DNA of 64,000 nt from Chlorophyllum brunneum (Eukaryota; Basidiomycota; Agaricomycetes; Agaricales; Agaricaceae): NCBI GenBank assembly GCA_963576785.1, contig OY756145.1, positions 1,798,001 to 1,862,000 of the forward strand. Direction: 5' to 3'. Shown piece by piece: positions 48,112 through 59,767 of this stretch (positions are counted from its first letter, which is position 1; every line of letters begins with the position of its first letter). The translations under genes and the position numbers were made by a program. Below the pieces are notes generated by a model. It was not told the origin of the DNA. It saw only the letters and a list, made by a program, of their open reading frames with translations, and made no database searches.

Positions 48112-50448
48112 ATGGCAACCGTCATTTCTTCGTCACCACCAAAAGAGAGGGACTTTTTAGAGAGGAAACGGATGGATAAACCAAACACGACGGAAGGGAC
48201 GCTATATGTCTCTAAGCCATACCGAACGAAGGACTCGCGCAAATTACGCGCCCTGATTACATTCACGCCGCGCAAATCCGTCTTCGATATCAGTAACGAA
48301 GCATCCGGAGTCAATGAATTCAGAGTGGGTGATCGGCTTTACGACCCCGCGTGTTTGATTAATACATGGTTTAAAGGGTTTCTATTCTCTCTTTTGGGTA
48401 TCAATCTTCATATGGACCGTCCGAACGTACATCACCAGTATCGAGACGAGCGGGGTGCCATTGAAACTCGATTTCGCTACAATGTTCTCGCAAGACGCCG
48501 TCACACTCGCCATCAGTGACTTCTTTCTCGTGTTAAGCACTGGATTGTGCGTACCGTTTGCCAAGGCAATAAGCAGCGGGTGGATACGGTACTACTGGAC
48601 TGGACTGGTGTTGCAACACCTTTTGCAGACGGCTATACTCTTTACGACTATCACATGGACGTTCAATAGGTCCGTTATTCCATGGGACAAAAGTAGCGCC
48701 GCTCATCTCACCGCCTGGTAGGAAATGGCCATGGGTTCAGTCAGGTTTCCTAACGCTGCATTCCCTAGTGAGCTTTCCTCGCAAGCGGGAGATAACGCTT
48801 ATATCAAACGCCTATATAGGTCATGGTTATGAAAATGCATTCGTATCTGACCGTCAACGGACACCTTCACTACGCCTTTCGGCAGTCCCAACAACTCGTC
48901 AGTCAACTTCAGCAGGCGACCCTTAACTCCGGTGGCTTGGACCAGGCGCTGAAAGATGCAGTTGTCCCAGAAACTGCAGCATCATCAGATGAGAACAGCA
49001 TGGTTCCAACTCGTAGCGGAACACCAGAAATTCCTGAAGGCTCATCTTCGTCGTATATTGATCCAACTTCCGCCAATCTCCTCAGAAAACGCCTCGCTAC
49101 AATGGCTTCAGACCAAAATGGTAGCAACAATGTACAACTCATTGAGAGAATTGCGTCTGGAGAATCAACTTACTCGACCACGATATCTAGTATTTCTGAT
49201 GTCAAGGAGAGCACCCGGCCCCAGCCCCAGCGGCATCCTCTCGTCTCTCATCCTAACCCTGTGATATCGGCCCTGGCAAAGGAATACTCGGACCTCCAAG
49301 CAGAGCTAGTCAGTCCAGGACCAAGTAATGTTGCTTGGCCACACAACATCAGCTGGAAGAATTTCGCAGAGTATCAGCTCATTCCTACCCTCGTTTACGA
49401 ACTCGAATATCCCAGGACCAAACGGTGCGCATTCCTCGCTCAGTACCGATTCGCGCTGACCTGGATGCAGGATCCGGCCTCTGTATATTTTTGAGAAAAC
49501 CGTCAGCTTGCTTTGCACCTCCCTGGTGCTACATACTCATTCGATCTGTTACGCCAGGTAGCGACCTTCGGGACATTCGCTTTGCTGTACACTGTCACAG
49601 AGGCTTTCATTCTACCCCTCACGCCAACTTCAGAACAGTCGTTCTTCAGGTCTCTACTCGATCTGGCCCTCCCTTTCATGGTAGCATACATCCTCCTGTT
49701 CTATATCATCTTTGGTGAGTCCACCACATGAGCTATAGGAGACGGGCCACTGACGAACATTGAACACTGGCAAGAATGTATCTGTAACGGCTTCGCTGAG
49801 TTATCATAGTGAGTGATGTGGCCATTGAAGTTCTCCCAGTGGCTGACCGGCCTTGAAGTTTCGCCGATAGACAGTTCTACGAAGACTGGGTATGTGTTCT
49901 ATTCCTCTTCCTGGATCCATCACTAAGACACGGTCATATTCAGTGTGCAAAGGACATCCTTTTTCGGATGCAATATCTGATCTGCCTACAGGTGGAACTC
50001 GACCTCATGGGATGAGTTCTCGAGGAAATGGAATAAACCGGTCCACGGTTTCCTCTTGCGTCATGTTTATGCTCCTCTGATCTATAGCTGTGGGTTCTCC
50101 AGAACCATAGCCATGCTCTTCACCTTCTTCCTGAGCGCCTCTGCACATGAACTCGTGATGATCGTCGTCACAAAGAAAATCAGGTGGGCTCTTTGCCTGT
50201 GTCAGTCTAAGTCTTATATCTTACCTCGTACTGTGTAGACTTTACCTCTTGGTCCTACAAGTACGTCATTCCAGGTGCTTCTCCTCGTTGTTTTCTTATC
50301 TATGTTGTCACAGCTCGTGCAGATACCTTTGATCATGCTCAGCCGTCACCCGATTATCAAACGCAACAAACTGATGGGCAACGTAGTATTTTGGCTCGGG
50401 CTTTATGCCGGATTCCCGCTTCTTTGCGTCGCATACGTGGCTTACTAG
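48112..50448 (+). CDS. ARE2: sterol O-acyltransferase (ACAT/ARE family, MBOAT)
   Basis: ER enzyme esterifying ergosterol with fatty acyl-CoA for lipid droplets. Start MATVISSSPPKERDFLERKR at 48112; exons 48112-48324, 48377-48669 and 48722-48767 join in frame, then from 48820 VMVMKMHSYLTVNGHL. Motifs: FYSLFWVSIFIWTVRTYI, TMFSQDAVTLAISDFFLVLS, WPHNISWKNFAEYQLIPTLVYE, RIRPLYIFEKTVATFGTF after splicing, and the family hallmark FYEDWWN split by an intron near 49888, then WDEFSRKWNKPVHGFLLRHVY and SASAHELVM with the likely catalytic His of MBOAT enzymes. It ends LYAGFPLLCVAYVAY. There are about eight membrane spans. A disordered loop (about 49000-49300) interrupts the N-terminal half. ARE1 and ARE2 cannot be told apart here. 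Confidence 0.9.
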
Positions 50449-51021
50449 TCGTCTCCCCACGACATCCTTTATTTATTATCTATGGCCTCACCGATTGGGC
50501 TATGGGCCTTTGACCCCGGAACTATTCTAGTAAACTATCTCTTAATGTTATACGTCTTATTCGGACGAGACAGAGTTCACTGACAAGGTTCTTAAACTCC
50601 CCAGAGCCCGTCGGCTTTGTCTCGTCCCTAGCAATCGAGCAGGAACATTGTATATGCACCGATCGTTAACGATTTAAATCACTACCTGGATAGTGTTCGT
50701 CTCAATCATCCCTCTGAGACGCTTGATTGAAGAAACGTCGTGTAAGACGGGGATGGCCGCGGTTGGAACGCGACCCTCCAAATAACGACAGTGGGTTAAT
50801 CTTGACACGCTTGACAGGTCACCTGGGGCGTTCGAAGGTTGAACAGCATCAGGTTCCCCGGATCCATTATGAGCACGATTCAGGAGACAGACTTCCAGGA
50901 AGCCAACGATGATGGCGAAGCGGATAAAAAAAGTTTGCTCGTCGTGAGAGCGAATCGTTGCCCTTTGACGGTAACATTCTACGAAGTCGTGGAAAGGGAG
51001 GCAGACGATAATTGTTTCCGC
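50449..51021. other. intergenic between convergent 3' ends
   Basis: No gene is supported. An open frame starting at 50839 on the plus strand overlaps the last exon of the minus-strand candidate gene and has no motif. Confidence 0.45.
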
Positions 51022-52169
51022 TCAGGATGGTTGTTTCTGCCGGGTGTACCCATTCGCATTCTCATCAGTCTCGACGAGATCCAAAGGCAGTACGGCCTCA
51101 AGTCCATCATCAGGAAGCTCAGGAAAAATGAACGATGCAGCATCACTTGTCACGCCAGAAACCTTGCTTCCGATGAAAAGAAGCACTCACGAGAAGAGGG
51201 TAGCGCCAATGGCCCAATGTAAGTTCTCAACAGGGTCCTGGTCTATCACTTCAGCATCCAAGTACACGACTGACCACATAGTCGGAGTCAAAGCTTCAGT
51301 TTTGTGGATTGCGCTTTTGGAGATGGTTAGAGGATATTCCGTCCGGATGCCGAGGGTTTTTCGGGTTATCATGGGCGCCCGGAATTGTTCCTGATGAAGG
51401 CAGACTTGGAATAGGAAGGACCTCGCTTCCGAGTACTGGGCCTGGGTTGTGTTGTCATGTGAAAGTGATATACACGCCCGGACCGCAGTCAGTGCACAAC
51501 CATGACGATGGACCTCGATCAGTCCGGGTGGCGTTGTCAACTGCCACGGGCTAACGGTAGGTGGGGGGGTGTACGAACCAAAAATCGACAGAAGTGGGGA
51601 CAACAGCTGTCGTTGTATGTAGCGATGTCGTGGTAATGGTGACCCATAGGGTGCTAACTGCCATTGTACTGGGTCCAATTGGACCCAAAAGCAGCAGTGC
51701 CAGAGTGACGACAAACGCCAAGCGGAAGCGTAAAGTATGCCTCCTGGACACGTTGTGTCGGTTGATCATTGGTGATCGTAGAGACCGCGTCGGTTCCGAG
51801 TCCTCCGGGCTGGAGGATGCCCGTCCGATGGTGGGGTAAAGCGCACTCCGCACTGAATATATGTGCGGTAATGTCTTTGGCGGCAAGGAATGCAAGTGTG
51901 TGTGCCATATCACCGATATTTTGAGGCTTTGGCATCCCGTATGGATGAATTCTCTGGAGGACGGGCTCGAATCAGGTGGATGAGACACCACATGGCAAGG
52001 AGGACTTGAAAGGGAGGCTCGGGGATAGGCTCGAAAGCGAAGTATAAACGATCGTAAGCTTCGTTTCACCGGGCCCTCCAAGTGTGTGATAGGGGTATGA
52101 ACTGAAGTCCACTTGGGCGGTGGAAAGAGGATCTTGGGCACGGACTTTACGTTGGCGATCTAGGGGCAT
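51022..52169 (-). CDS. putative membrane protein, tentative model
   Basis: I built this from exon-like pieces with usable splice sites: MPLDRQRKVRAQDPLSTAQ from 52169; intron 51853-51988; then an exon with one hydrophobic span (FRLAFVVTLALLLLGPIGP) after a basic stretch (SRRHTLRFR); a junction near 51542-51650 whose donor I cannot fix; a long open piece (GLIEVHRHGCALTAVRACIS, ITRKTLGIRTEYPLTIS, VVYLDAEVIDQDPVENLHW); a 45-nt intron; and an end with acidic residues (FIFPELPDDGLEAVLPLDL) stopping at 51022. The membrane segment and good codon flow argue for a gene; no family is recognised. A G7 run at 51563-51569 (C7 in the gene) sits at the uncertain junction. Confidence 0.4.
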
Positions 52170-52612
52170 GGTGGTCGAGAGCTATATATTTCTAAGTCGG
52201 CTTGGTCATGGCGGACACAGTCCATCGCGAGGCTACGACCGCAGCTATCATAATGTTTCTTTTGGGTCGCTGGTTTGTGTATCTGTATCATGAAAACTTC
52301 GGATGTGACGGAAGGAATGCAGAACTCTGTGGGGATCAGCTACGCGGAAATTGCCCCAGGGTTCGTTCTGCTGAGATTTTCCTAGTTTTGGCGGTTGAGT
52401 CTTCGAATGGTGTGGGCTTTTACCCATACAAGGCTTTTACCCATACAAGTTCAGAGTAACAAATAGTATTCTCAAATGTAAGTCCCGAATAGTTTAAAAG
52501 AGCGTCCCAAGAGCACCAAAAGCGTATACCCATCCCTCTTCAAAAAAAATTAAACAAGTAGTCTAGTCCCCCGAGCATCAGTTTACGGAACTCAGTATAG
52601 TATACGGACTGT
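52170..52612. other. intergenic
   Basis: Holds a perfect 17-bp tandem duplication at 52416-52449 and the 3' flank of the GH16 gene. No gene is seen. Confidence 0.5.
52416..52449. repeat. 17-bp perfect tandem duplication
   Basis: GCTTTTACCCATACAAG occurs twice without a gap (52416-52432, 52433-52449). Confidence 0.9.
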
Positions 52613-53840
52613 TCAAGATTGATAGACTGAGATATAGTTTATACCCCACTTGGCATCTAAATGATTATGTGTTCAGCACCAATATTTACTTCGAAACAAG
52701 GAAACATACTTGCGAAATTGGCGGGATCTGCAACTGTCTGCTCGCATGTGCCAGGGCAACCCGAACTACCGAATGCAGGACCCGCCCAATCACCGCAGAG
52801 CGTGGTGTCGATGATTAGCGAATGGTCAAACAGAGCCGATGAAAAGTCGCAAAACGTGGAGGACCAAGCAGCGATAGGGGATCCCCAAGAGGTTGGATTA
52901 GGTTGCTCCGAAGTAATATCGGCCGGTATTTCATCACGAGGGAAGAACCAGATTTTGACGCCCTGACTGTTCCACTCGTGGGCGAGGACACCTCCACCAG
53001 CAGCATTGAACCCTTTACCATACGAGCGCGGATCATCATTGAGGAACCCACAGCCGCGATTATCCGTGGCGGAACTGGTGCAGACGTTCCACATGGGATG
53101 CCCCTTGGCGTCGACACCCTTACCATCGACTGGGAGAGCGCACTGGGTGTCGGTGTGCACGGTGTACTGGTTGTAATCTTGGGTGTGCACACCCTCAAGA
53201 ATGTCAATTTCACCAGCCTTCGGCCAGTTAGGGCCGACGGACCAGTACGCAGGCCATAAACTACAGCCCCAAGGCATATACGCGAAGTCGGCGATGAAGA
53301 GACCAAAGTTCCAGGTCTTCTTCGATGAAATACGGACGCTGTCGCAAGTACATAAAGGGAATGATTTAACCTTTAACTGACAGGATGTGTCAAGATTGGT
53401 GACCACTCACGAATCACGTTTACCACCAACGGGAACGGTGGAGGTGCTATCGACAGTGAGCACAGTCACTCCATCTTTCACATAGGCGAGGTTCTTTGCT
53501 TTAGCCTTGTCGACCGACTGATAATTGACGAGGCCATGGGTCGGGTCATTCCCTTCGAAGAAATACCAGTCCCTAGAGAATTGAAAAACGTTCCACCGTC
53601 AATCACGTATCTAAATATAGAACCTTCAACTTACTTGAAGAACGACTCCCCTTCGTAATGCTCATGGCGGTGGTAAGGGGGGTTTTTATAGGCAGTGGTA
53701 TTGACGTTGGTGTTGTCCGCTCGAGCGCGAAGGGAAGCTGCATGGTTCGCATGCCGTGCACGCAAGAGGGTGTCGTGGGACTTGCCAGCAAGCGCAGCAA
53801 CAGGGAGGAGGGCTGAAACGAGTGTGGTATAGAAACGCAT
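52613..53840 (-). CDS. secreted GH16 endo-beta-glucanase
   Basis: Retaining glucanase acting on beta-1,3(1,6)-glucan of fungal walls. The start MRFYTTLVSALLPVAALA at 53840 is a signal peptide, preferred over an upstream in-frame ATG at 53957 that would hide it. Then a basic pro-like stretch, YEGESFFK, DWYFFEGNDPTHGLVNY, VRISSKKTWNFGLFIADFAYMP, WPAYWSVGPNWPKAGEIDILEG with the active site ExDxxE (EIDILE), and HTDTQCAL. The last intron restores NAKWGINYISVYQS and the stop at 52613; the unspliced read-through would end with an unlike tail. Laminarinase-type GH16 as seen in basidiomycete wall-remodelling enzymes. Confidence 0.9.
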
Positions 53841-55689
53841 GGCTAACCAGTTGTGTAAGAGAGTGTAAGCCCGGAGCACTGAGTGAGAAGAGATAGACTG
53901 AAAAGAGTGGAATGTGCGTTTCTCGGACTGCGTCAAAGGACGGGGACAGGATTTCACTACGACCCTGAGGCTGGTTGTGAGGGAGGGGATGAAGGAAAAG
54001 AGAACACGCAGGTGGTAGAGGGTATTTAAAGAGACCTGATTAGAGCGCAGCTATGTAAGAATTAAAATTGACTTGTTGTTCTGGTGCTAGAATCAGATGG
54101 CACTAGATGTGCCATTCAACGAGTCTTTTGTCGCGTCTGCCGAAGAACAAACGCCTATGCCGGTACATTTTTATGTCACCACGAGTCCTACTTGTTTTCT
54201 CCTCCTCTGGACCCCTCTCCATCAGTAAAATGGACATGGTTCCCCGAGCACACAGACTACCATCAGATCTCGCGATGATTAAAGGAGGTGAGGACCCAAC
54301 GCAAGTGCATGATGCGGGCGCTTACGAAGGGCAAAATGCCGAACCTGAAAGCATTCATTACCACATCAGGCAATCCCAACTTGAGCAAGATCGCCACCAA
54401 CAAACTTTTATAAATCCACCTTCTCCGTCACCCAAACTTCACTTCTATTTACACTAAACTCATCTTCCCAATTCACAAACTTTTGCGCAAAAACCAGCTT
54501 AAATCCTTCCCCGCTCCCCAGACACATGCGCTCATCTGCGAAGAAACAGCAAAAGAAAAAAGACGCCGATAGGCCAAGAGCCATTAGGCTTTCTAGGGCT
54601 TCGATGTGGCCCTGCAACATAGGACTCATTGAAGTCCCTATATAGGGATGCCCCACCCCGACATTCGCCAAACGGGGACCTCGTTGCGGCTTTGCACCTT
54701 TGGCAACGTTTTTTTTTTGTATTCTGCTCTCTCGAAATCCGCTGCTGAGCCTGTGCTTTCCCCCCCTGCCAAGGCCCCTCTCTCCTTGAAGTTGTGTATC
54801 TGTCTCCATATCTCAAGCTCCGTGACCCGGTGTCCAAGCAAGAAAGGATAGTCCATTCTGCGAAAAAAAAAACCGAGTTCCACCGATAGTGGCCACCGGG
54901 TCCCCTCACTACCTCTTCAAAAATCACAAACCCTACCCCAACATGAAGTTGGCCACAGCTCGTAAATCCCCTCGGTACGCCACCTTCAAAACGCCCTTAA
55001 ACCCAACGAAACAAAAACATCTTTACATGTAATATATATATAGCCAACCACAATCACCGCGCAGCACAAGTCGAGGACGGGGCCCTGGAAGTTCAGCTGC
55101 GGTTGACGATCGCAAGTCTGTTCTCCACAAAGATCCCCTTTGCATCATCTTGAACCCCCATTTAACGAGATGCAGAGGGTGCGGTGCCGATATCAAACTT
55201 TGAGCAAAGATGCTATACGATACCTGTCACTGGTTGGCGCATAGCGCCAGATGCACACGACTGATCCCAAATGGTGATAAGGATTTTCAATCCCCAGGAA
55301 GATATGGAGAGGATGCTTTGAGTGAAGGCAGTAGCGAAAAACTGGATTCGGGCTTTAGTTCTGCTAGACTCGAAGCTGCACAGAGTCTTTTGCTGCTTTC
55401 TGGCCACTGTTGATTTTTTTGTTCAATCTTGTGTTATGCTGATGTACTCTTCCCGCATTCTCCGTGTGTACTCTTTGGTGCAGCCTATAGATAGTAGTTT
55501 TTATGCATAATCCTTATTATAGCCTCCATTATAGCGTATCATACAAAGTGAAATTTGTGTAATAATGTGATTACCACCAGTAACGTCTTGCTTGTTAATA
55601 TCATGACTGCATCACCGGGCATGACAACTGAGGCATTTGAGGCGACTTCTGTTCTCCCCCTGGAGAGATTACACCCGCTTCAGCTTCTG
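53841..55689. other. intergenic, GH16 promoter and sirtuin 3' flank
   Basis: 1.85 kb. The GH16 promoter has a TTTAAATA (minus strand) at 54023-54030. Other open frames (54408-54927 minus, 54648-54851 plus) overlap each other and carry no motif. An AT-rich TA run is at 55028-55040. No gene is supported. Confidence 0.45.
54023..54030 (-). promoter_or_regulatory. TATA-like box of the GH16 gene
   Basis: TTTAAATA on the minus strand about 185 bp before the ATG at 53840. Confidence 0.4.
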
Positions 55690-57454
55690 CTACTTGGCCG
55701 CCTTGGGCGCTTGATCCTGTGGTAGTTGCACAATCCCACTCCCCAACATATCACGTATGACCTCATCTTCCATCGCCCGTACCCCACTGGATGGAGATAA
55801 AGAAAAAAAGTCAATTGGTCAACGGGGAAGTCAGAAAAGAATTGACGCAAGCGAGACGCGAAAGAAATAGTAGCCAGAATTGCACGAGGTCACGGCGATC
55901 ATCGCAACCAGCATTGATGATATAGAGTTGTTCTGTATCAATTAGAAGGAAGCCCGTTGCGGTATGATGGTACGATGCCAAGACTGGGAAGCAGAAGCAA
56001 ACACATACAGAACGTGTCTCGCGACGTCGCGGAGTATCGACCCAGAGGGATATTCAATTTTTTGTATAGCAGATATACCATCTGCCCGGGTAGGACCAAT
56101 GTTGAGGAGCATAACGGGCTTATGGGTGTCTATGGCACGCCTTAGCAGCCTAGAGCAAGGAGTTCATTTATTTTCGGGCATGAGAGGGAACTGAGATCAC
56201 CTGAAGGCAGACCATGTCGTGAGCGTCGTTCCTATTATGAGTAACCGATCTGAAGTGTCGACGAAGTGGTACCTGGACGCGTCAAGTAAGCGTAAGATAT
56301 TGTAGCGACAAAAAGAGACTTGCGAATCTTCTCGAACCGCTTTTGGTATTGATTCGCCAAAAAATATAACCTGGGGTTTTTGCTGCATGCAACGATTAGT
56401 TTGTCAGACACATAGAGAAGCTATAAAACTCGCCACGGTGTTCCTATGGTTCTCGGAAAGACATTGAGGGCAATCGGGTATCTGAAAGTCGGAAGAAGAT
56501 ATCCCAAGGTGTTCGACGGCAACCTATAATGGCCGAGTTGCAGACAAGGTTTCCAGGATCAGTCAAGAATACGTACGTCTCCGTCTGGATTCGTCCTGAG
56601 CTTACTCCCTGTTCGTTCCATTTCTTGTGCATAGGCGAACCATTTCGGGTTAGCAGCGGATAACCACTCCTGAAAAATATCGCGGTCGACAACGTGCCCG
56701 CGACTACAGTGAACTTTCTAGCGGCTTGAATTGAATCTACACTATATCCGCGAGAAGCAAGACGGGAAGCGCACGTGGAGTGTTCCGTGAAGCTCGAGGA
56801 TAGATGAAGAGAGTTTTGATGGAGGCCAATGAGAGGGGACTTTGTTGAGAAGGGCTTTGTGATGTAGTCCATCGACGTTCTGTGGGGAACTGGATGGGTA
56901 TGGAATACTGGGGACTGTGAGGACTGACCTGGGTTATGAGACGCGAAATGATGCCTGCATGCTGAAGAGCTGCAAGGGCATAGTGTGTGGTATTGGGCAA
57001 TGCGTCTCGGATGGGTGGGTAACCGAGGTAGGATCTCAGCCTGGCAGCGCGACATTAGGCGGAGATTTACGACGAGAGCAGCCATCACCAGTATCGTTGC
57101 CTGTAAAGCCAATTCAGCCACAGCTTCTTCCGACGGAAAATACGCCACATGCACCTGTAAGCATACTCCTCGGTCAACTCATGGTACAGAATCGGTCTAG
57201 CTCCCGTCACACTCAGCCCTCCCTCTCGCATGCAGAAACACGCACTTGTAGTTGGGATTCATGTACCGTCCGTCGCGTCCTCGGTATGCCCTTATCCCGG
57301 AATCTACACTGACACCCGCACCAGTGAGGACGGTGACATTCCCGGGCCTGAGAAACGTAGCAACACGTTCTGCAGCTTCAGGGCAGGAGATGTGGGGAGG
57401 GGGGGAGGAGGCAGCGAGGAGGGAGTGGGGAATGGCTGGCGCTGAGATTCGCAT
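55690..57454 (-). CDS. sirtuin (Sir2 family, SIRT4-like class)
   Basis: NAD-dependent protein deacylase, likely mitochondrial by family. Start MRISAPAIPHSLLAASSPP at 57454. Motifs after splicing: TVLTGAGVSVDSGIRAYRG (NAD site), NYKPILYHELTEEQRYW, LRSYLGYPPIRDALPN, LITQNVDGLHHKAL, ILELHGTLHKVHCSRGHVV with the catalytic His, MERTGSKLRTNPDGDVAVEH, IPDCPQC, VIFFGESIPKAV, VDTSDRLLIIGTTL and PVMLLNIGPTRADG. It ends RAMEDEVIRDMLGSG and QAPKAAK at 55690. About nine introns. The first zinc pair shows only one Cys (VHC); the second is a normal CPQC. The upstream in-frame open stretch to 57700 lies over PEX7 coding sequence and is not used. Shares its promoter with PEX7. Confidence 0.88.
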
Positions 57455-57507
57455 GTGGCTGTCCGAGATAAGCCAGCGTCGACGTCTCTCCCACGAACTC
57501 CCCAGCC
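57455..57507. promoter_or_regulatory. 53-bp bidirectional start region, sirtuin / PEX7
   Basis: Only 53 bp separate the A of the two divergent ATG codons. Any transcription start must lie in this gap or inside the opposite gene. Confidence 0.75.
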
Positions 57508-58745
57508 ATGTTCCATACCCCAGGCTTTGCGCACTATTCTCTCGCCTGGTCCCCCTTCCACACCGCCCGTCTCGCTCTCGCGTCTTCCGCAAACTTTGGC
57601 CTGGTCGGCAACGGTCGGTTGCACCTCGTTTCTGTCCATCCAGGTCCCAATGGCTCTCATGGGATAACCCTCGACAAATAGTACGCCTATGTCCTCTCAC
57701 ATCGTCCGATTGGCGGATTTAAAACCTCCAAGGCCCCAGCTACGAAGCGCAGGACGGTTTGTATGACGTCGCCTGGTCCGAGATTCATGAGAATCAACTT
57801 GTTACTGCCTCCGGGGATGGGTCCATACGCTTGTGGGATGTCATGCTGAACGTGAGCTTGTTTTCGAAACCGCCAGTTCCATCTTATGATGCCGCTGTGC
57901 AGGACCTTCCAATACGTGTTTGGCAAGAGCACACACGAGAGGTATTCTCCGTCGACTGGTCAAATATCAAAAAAGACACATTCGCCTCGTCGTCCTGGGA
58001 CGGCATGATTAAACTCGTCCGTCGCTTCTCCTATCCACCCAACAAACCCCGCTAACATTCCCCAAACAACAGTGGCTCCCAGAACGTCCCCGCTCCGTAC
58101 TAACAATGCAGGCCCACCACTCCTGTGTCTATCAAGCCCTCTTCTCCCCGCACCAACCCGACATTCTCGCCTCCTGCTCTTCAGACGGCACAATCAAAGT
58201 CTTCGACCTGCGCGCCCAAACTTACGCTCCACCCATCGGCGGCGGACTCAATACCAGCTTCGCCACGCCCCTCACTGCCGCAGCACTCACCATCCCCGCA
58301 TCCACAACCGAAATCCTCTCCATTGACTGGAACAAGTACCGTTCTTTTGTTTTAGCCAGTGCCGGCGTAGATAAAATGGCCAAGGTTTGGGACTGTCGAA
58401 TGATCAAGATTGGAGAAGTCGGTCAGGTTGGTGGACAGTGTGAGACGCAGTTGCTTGGACATGAGTATGCGGTGAGGAAGATTCAGTGGAGCCCCCATAG
58501 ACCGGATATCCTTGCTACTGCGAGTTATGACATGACTTGCCGCGTGTATGTGCTTTATTCACTCTTTGTATGCTTGCTGACTCTACTTTAGATGGACGAC
58601 GACACCTGCAATGGGACGCCCCCAACTGCTGCATATTCATGATCCACATACTGAATTTGTCGTTGGGTGTGGTTGGTCACTCTACGAAGATGGAGTGCTT
58701 GCAAGCTGCAGCTGGGATGGTCGTTTGAACGTGTTCCGCCCATGA
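57508..58745 (+). CDS. PEX7: peroxisomal targeting signal 2 receptor Pex7
   Basis: WD40 propeller that carries PTS2 enzymes from cytosol to peroxisome. Five exons (57508-57680, 57740-57851, 57903-58016, 58073-58545, 58592-58745) sum to 1,026 nt, giving 341 residues. Start MFHTPGFAHYSLAWSPF; later DGLYDVAWSEIHENQLVTAS, GDGSIRLWD, HTREVFSVDWSNIKKDTFAS, SWDGMIKLW after splicing, SVLTMQAHHSCVYQALFSP, SSDGTIKVFDLR, TEILSIDWNKYRSFVLASA, HEYAVRKIQWSPHRPDILAT, YDMTCRVW, and the end FVVGCGWSLYEDGVLAS, WDGRLNVFRP. The order of WD repeats is that of Pex7. There is one longer blade insert, at residues of the GGGLNTSFATPL segment. Confidence 0.93.
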
Positions 58746-58825
58746 TAATACAACTTGTTTATCTTATCTTATCTATCACCATATGACGCCCGGCGTCGAG
58801 GTTCTCTACGCCGAAGCTCCAGTCA

Positions 58826-59767
58826 ATGGCAACAGCGGCAACCCCGATCGCCAACCCACTTCCACCACAACCGCAGTCAGCAACTACCGATTTCAATGAC
58901 GAACCAGAAAACATCCTATTCGACTCCCTTCAGATGCTATACGACTATCAACCTATAGTATTCACATCCCCCAGCACTCTCTACACCTACACCCATCCCA
59001 CAGACTCGATCACGATAACCCTCCAAACGCCAGATCCAGAAGCAGCTAACTGGTCTTTACACGCCTCATCCGTTTGGATTGCTTCAGTTCAGCTCGCTAG
59101 TGGTGTAGATTTCTTGCGACTCGATGTCCATTTGCATCGAGTCCGTAGGAAAGAGAGAAGACTGAGAGTGTTGGAATTGGGTGCTGCAGCCGGACTACCG
59201 AGTATTTTGATTGCGAAACTATACCCCGACCTCACAGTCCTCGCGACAGACTACCCGGATACACAACTCATCCAAACTCTTTCCCGAAATATCGAGCGGA
59301 ATGGCGTGGAAACTAATTGTCGTGCCTTATCCTACGCTTGGGGTTCTGATCCCACATCTTTGTTCTTCAACTCCCTCAATGAATCGGACAACCCTGCTCC
59401 AGAAAGTGATATCGGCTTCGACGTGATTCTGGCGGCGGATACACTTTTCAATCCAGACCTTCACACTATATTCATTTCCACCCTCCAAAAAACGCTTCGC
59501 AAAGACCCAGAAGCGAGGATACATCTCGTTGCGGGGTTACATACTGGAAGATACACCATTGACTCGTTTCTGCGTTGTGTCAGGGATGCTGGGTTCCACG
59601 TTGTTCAGATTGTGGAACAGGAAGTAGTTCATGGGGAGCGTGGGGTCCCAGGAAGGAGGAGAGAATGGGATGTTACGAGAGTGGAGTATGAGGAAGAGAG
59701 AGATCGGAGGCGGTGGGTTGTTTGGATTGAATTGTCGTGTTGCCTTCAGGATCTGAGTTTCCGATGA
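58826..59767 (+). CDS. Nnt1/Efm7-like protein methyltransferase
   Basis: Single exon, 313 residues, starting 80 bp after PEX7. SAM-dependent methyltransferase of the MTF16 group (motif I LRVLELGAAAGLPSILIAKL, then VLATDYPD, and DVILAADTLFNPDLH as the post-II strand). The N-terminal ENILFDSLQMLYDYQP resembles Nnt1/Efm7, which methylates the N-terminus and Lys-3 of EF1A in yeast. A substrate here is inferred, not shown. The usual WN/HH segment before motif I reads VWIASVQLASGVDF, so I give the family rather than the gene symbol. Confidence 0.82.
   Translation: MATAATPIANPLPPQPQSATTDFNDEPENILFDSLQMLYDYQPIVFTSPSTLYTYTHPTDSITITLQTPDPEAANWSLHASSVWIASVQLASGVDFLRLDVHLHRVRRKERRLRVLELGAAAGLPSILIAKLYPDLTVLATDYPDTQLIQTLSRNIERNGVETNCRALSYAWGSDPTSLFFNSLNESDNPAPESDIGFDVILAADTLFNPDLHTIFISTLQKTLRKDPEARIHLVAGLHTGRYTIDSFLRCVRDAGFHVVQIVEQEVVHGERGVPGRRREWDVTRVEYEEERDRRRWVVWIELSCCLQDLSFR

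Noticed and set aside
50839..51222. 127-codon plus-strand open frame
   Set aside because: Lies antisense over the better-supported minus-strand exons and has no recognisable domain.
51555..51575. G7 run as proof of a pseudogene frameshift
   Set aside because: Introns of 49-118 nt ending at the same acceptor would also repair the frame, so a broken gene is not shown.
54408..54927. Overlapping minus-strand open frames upstream of the GH16 gene
   Set aside because: Low-complexity, mutually overlapping in different frames, no motif.
57455..57700. N-terminal extension of the sirtuin from an upstream ATG at 57700
   Set aside because: The extra 82 codons are antisense to PEX7 exon 1 and look nothing like a sirtuin or a targeting peptide.
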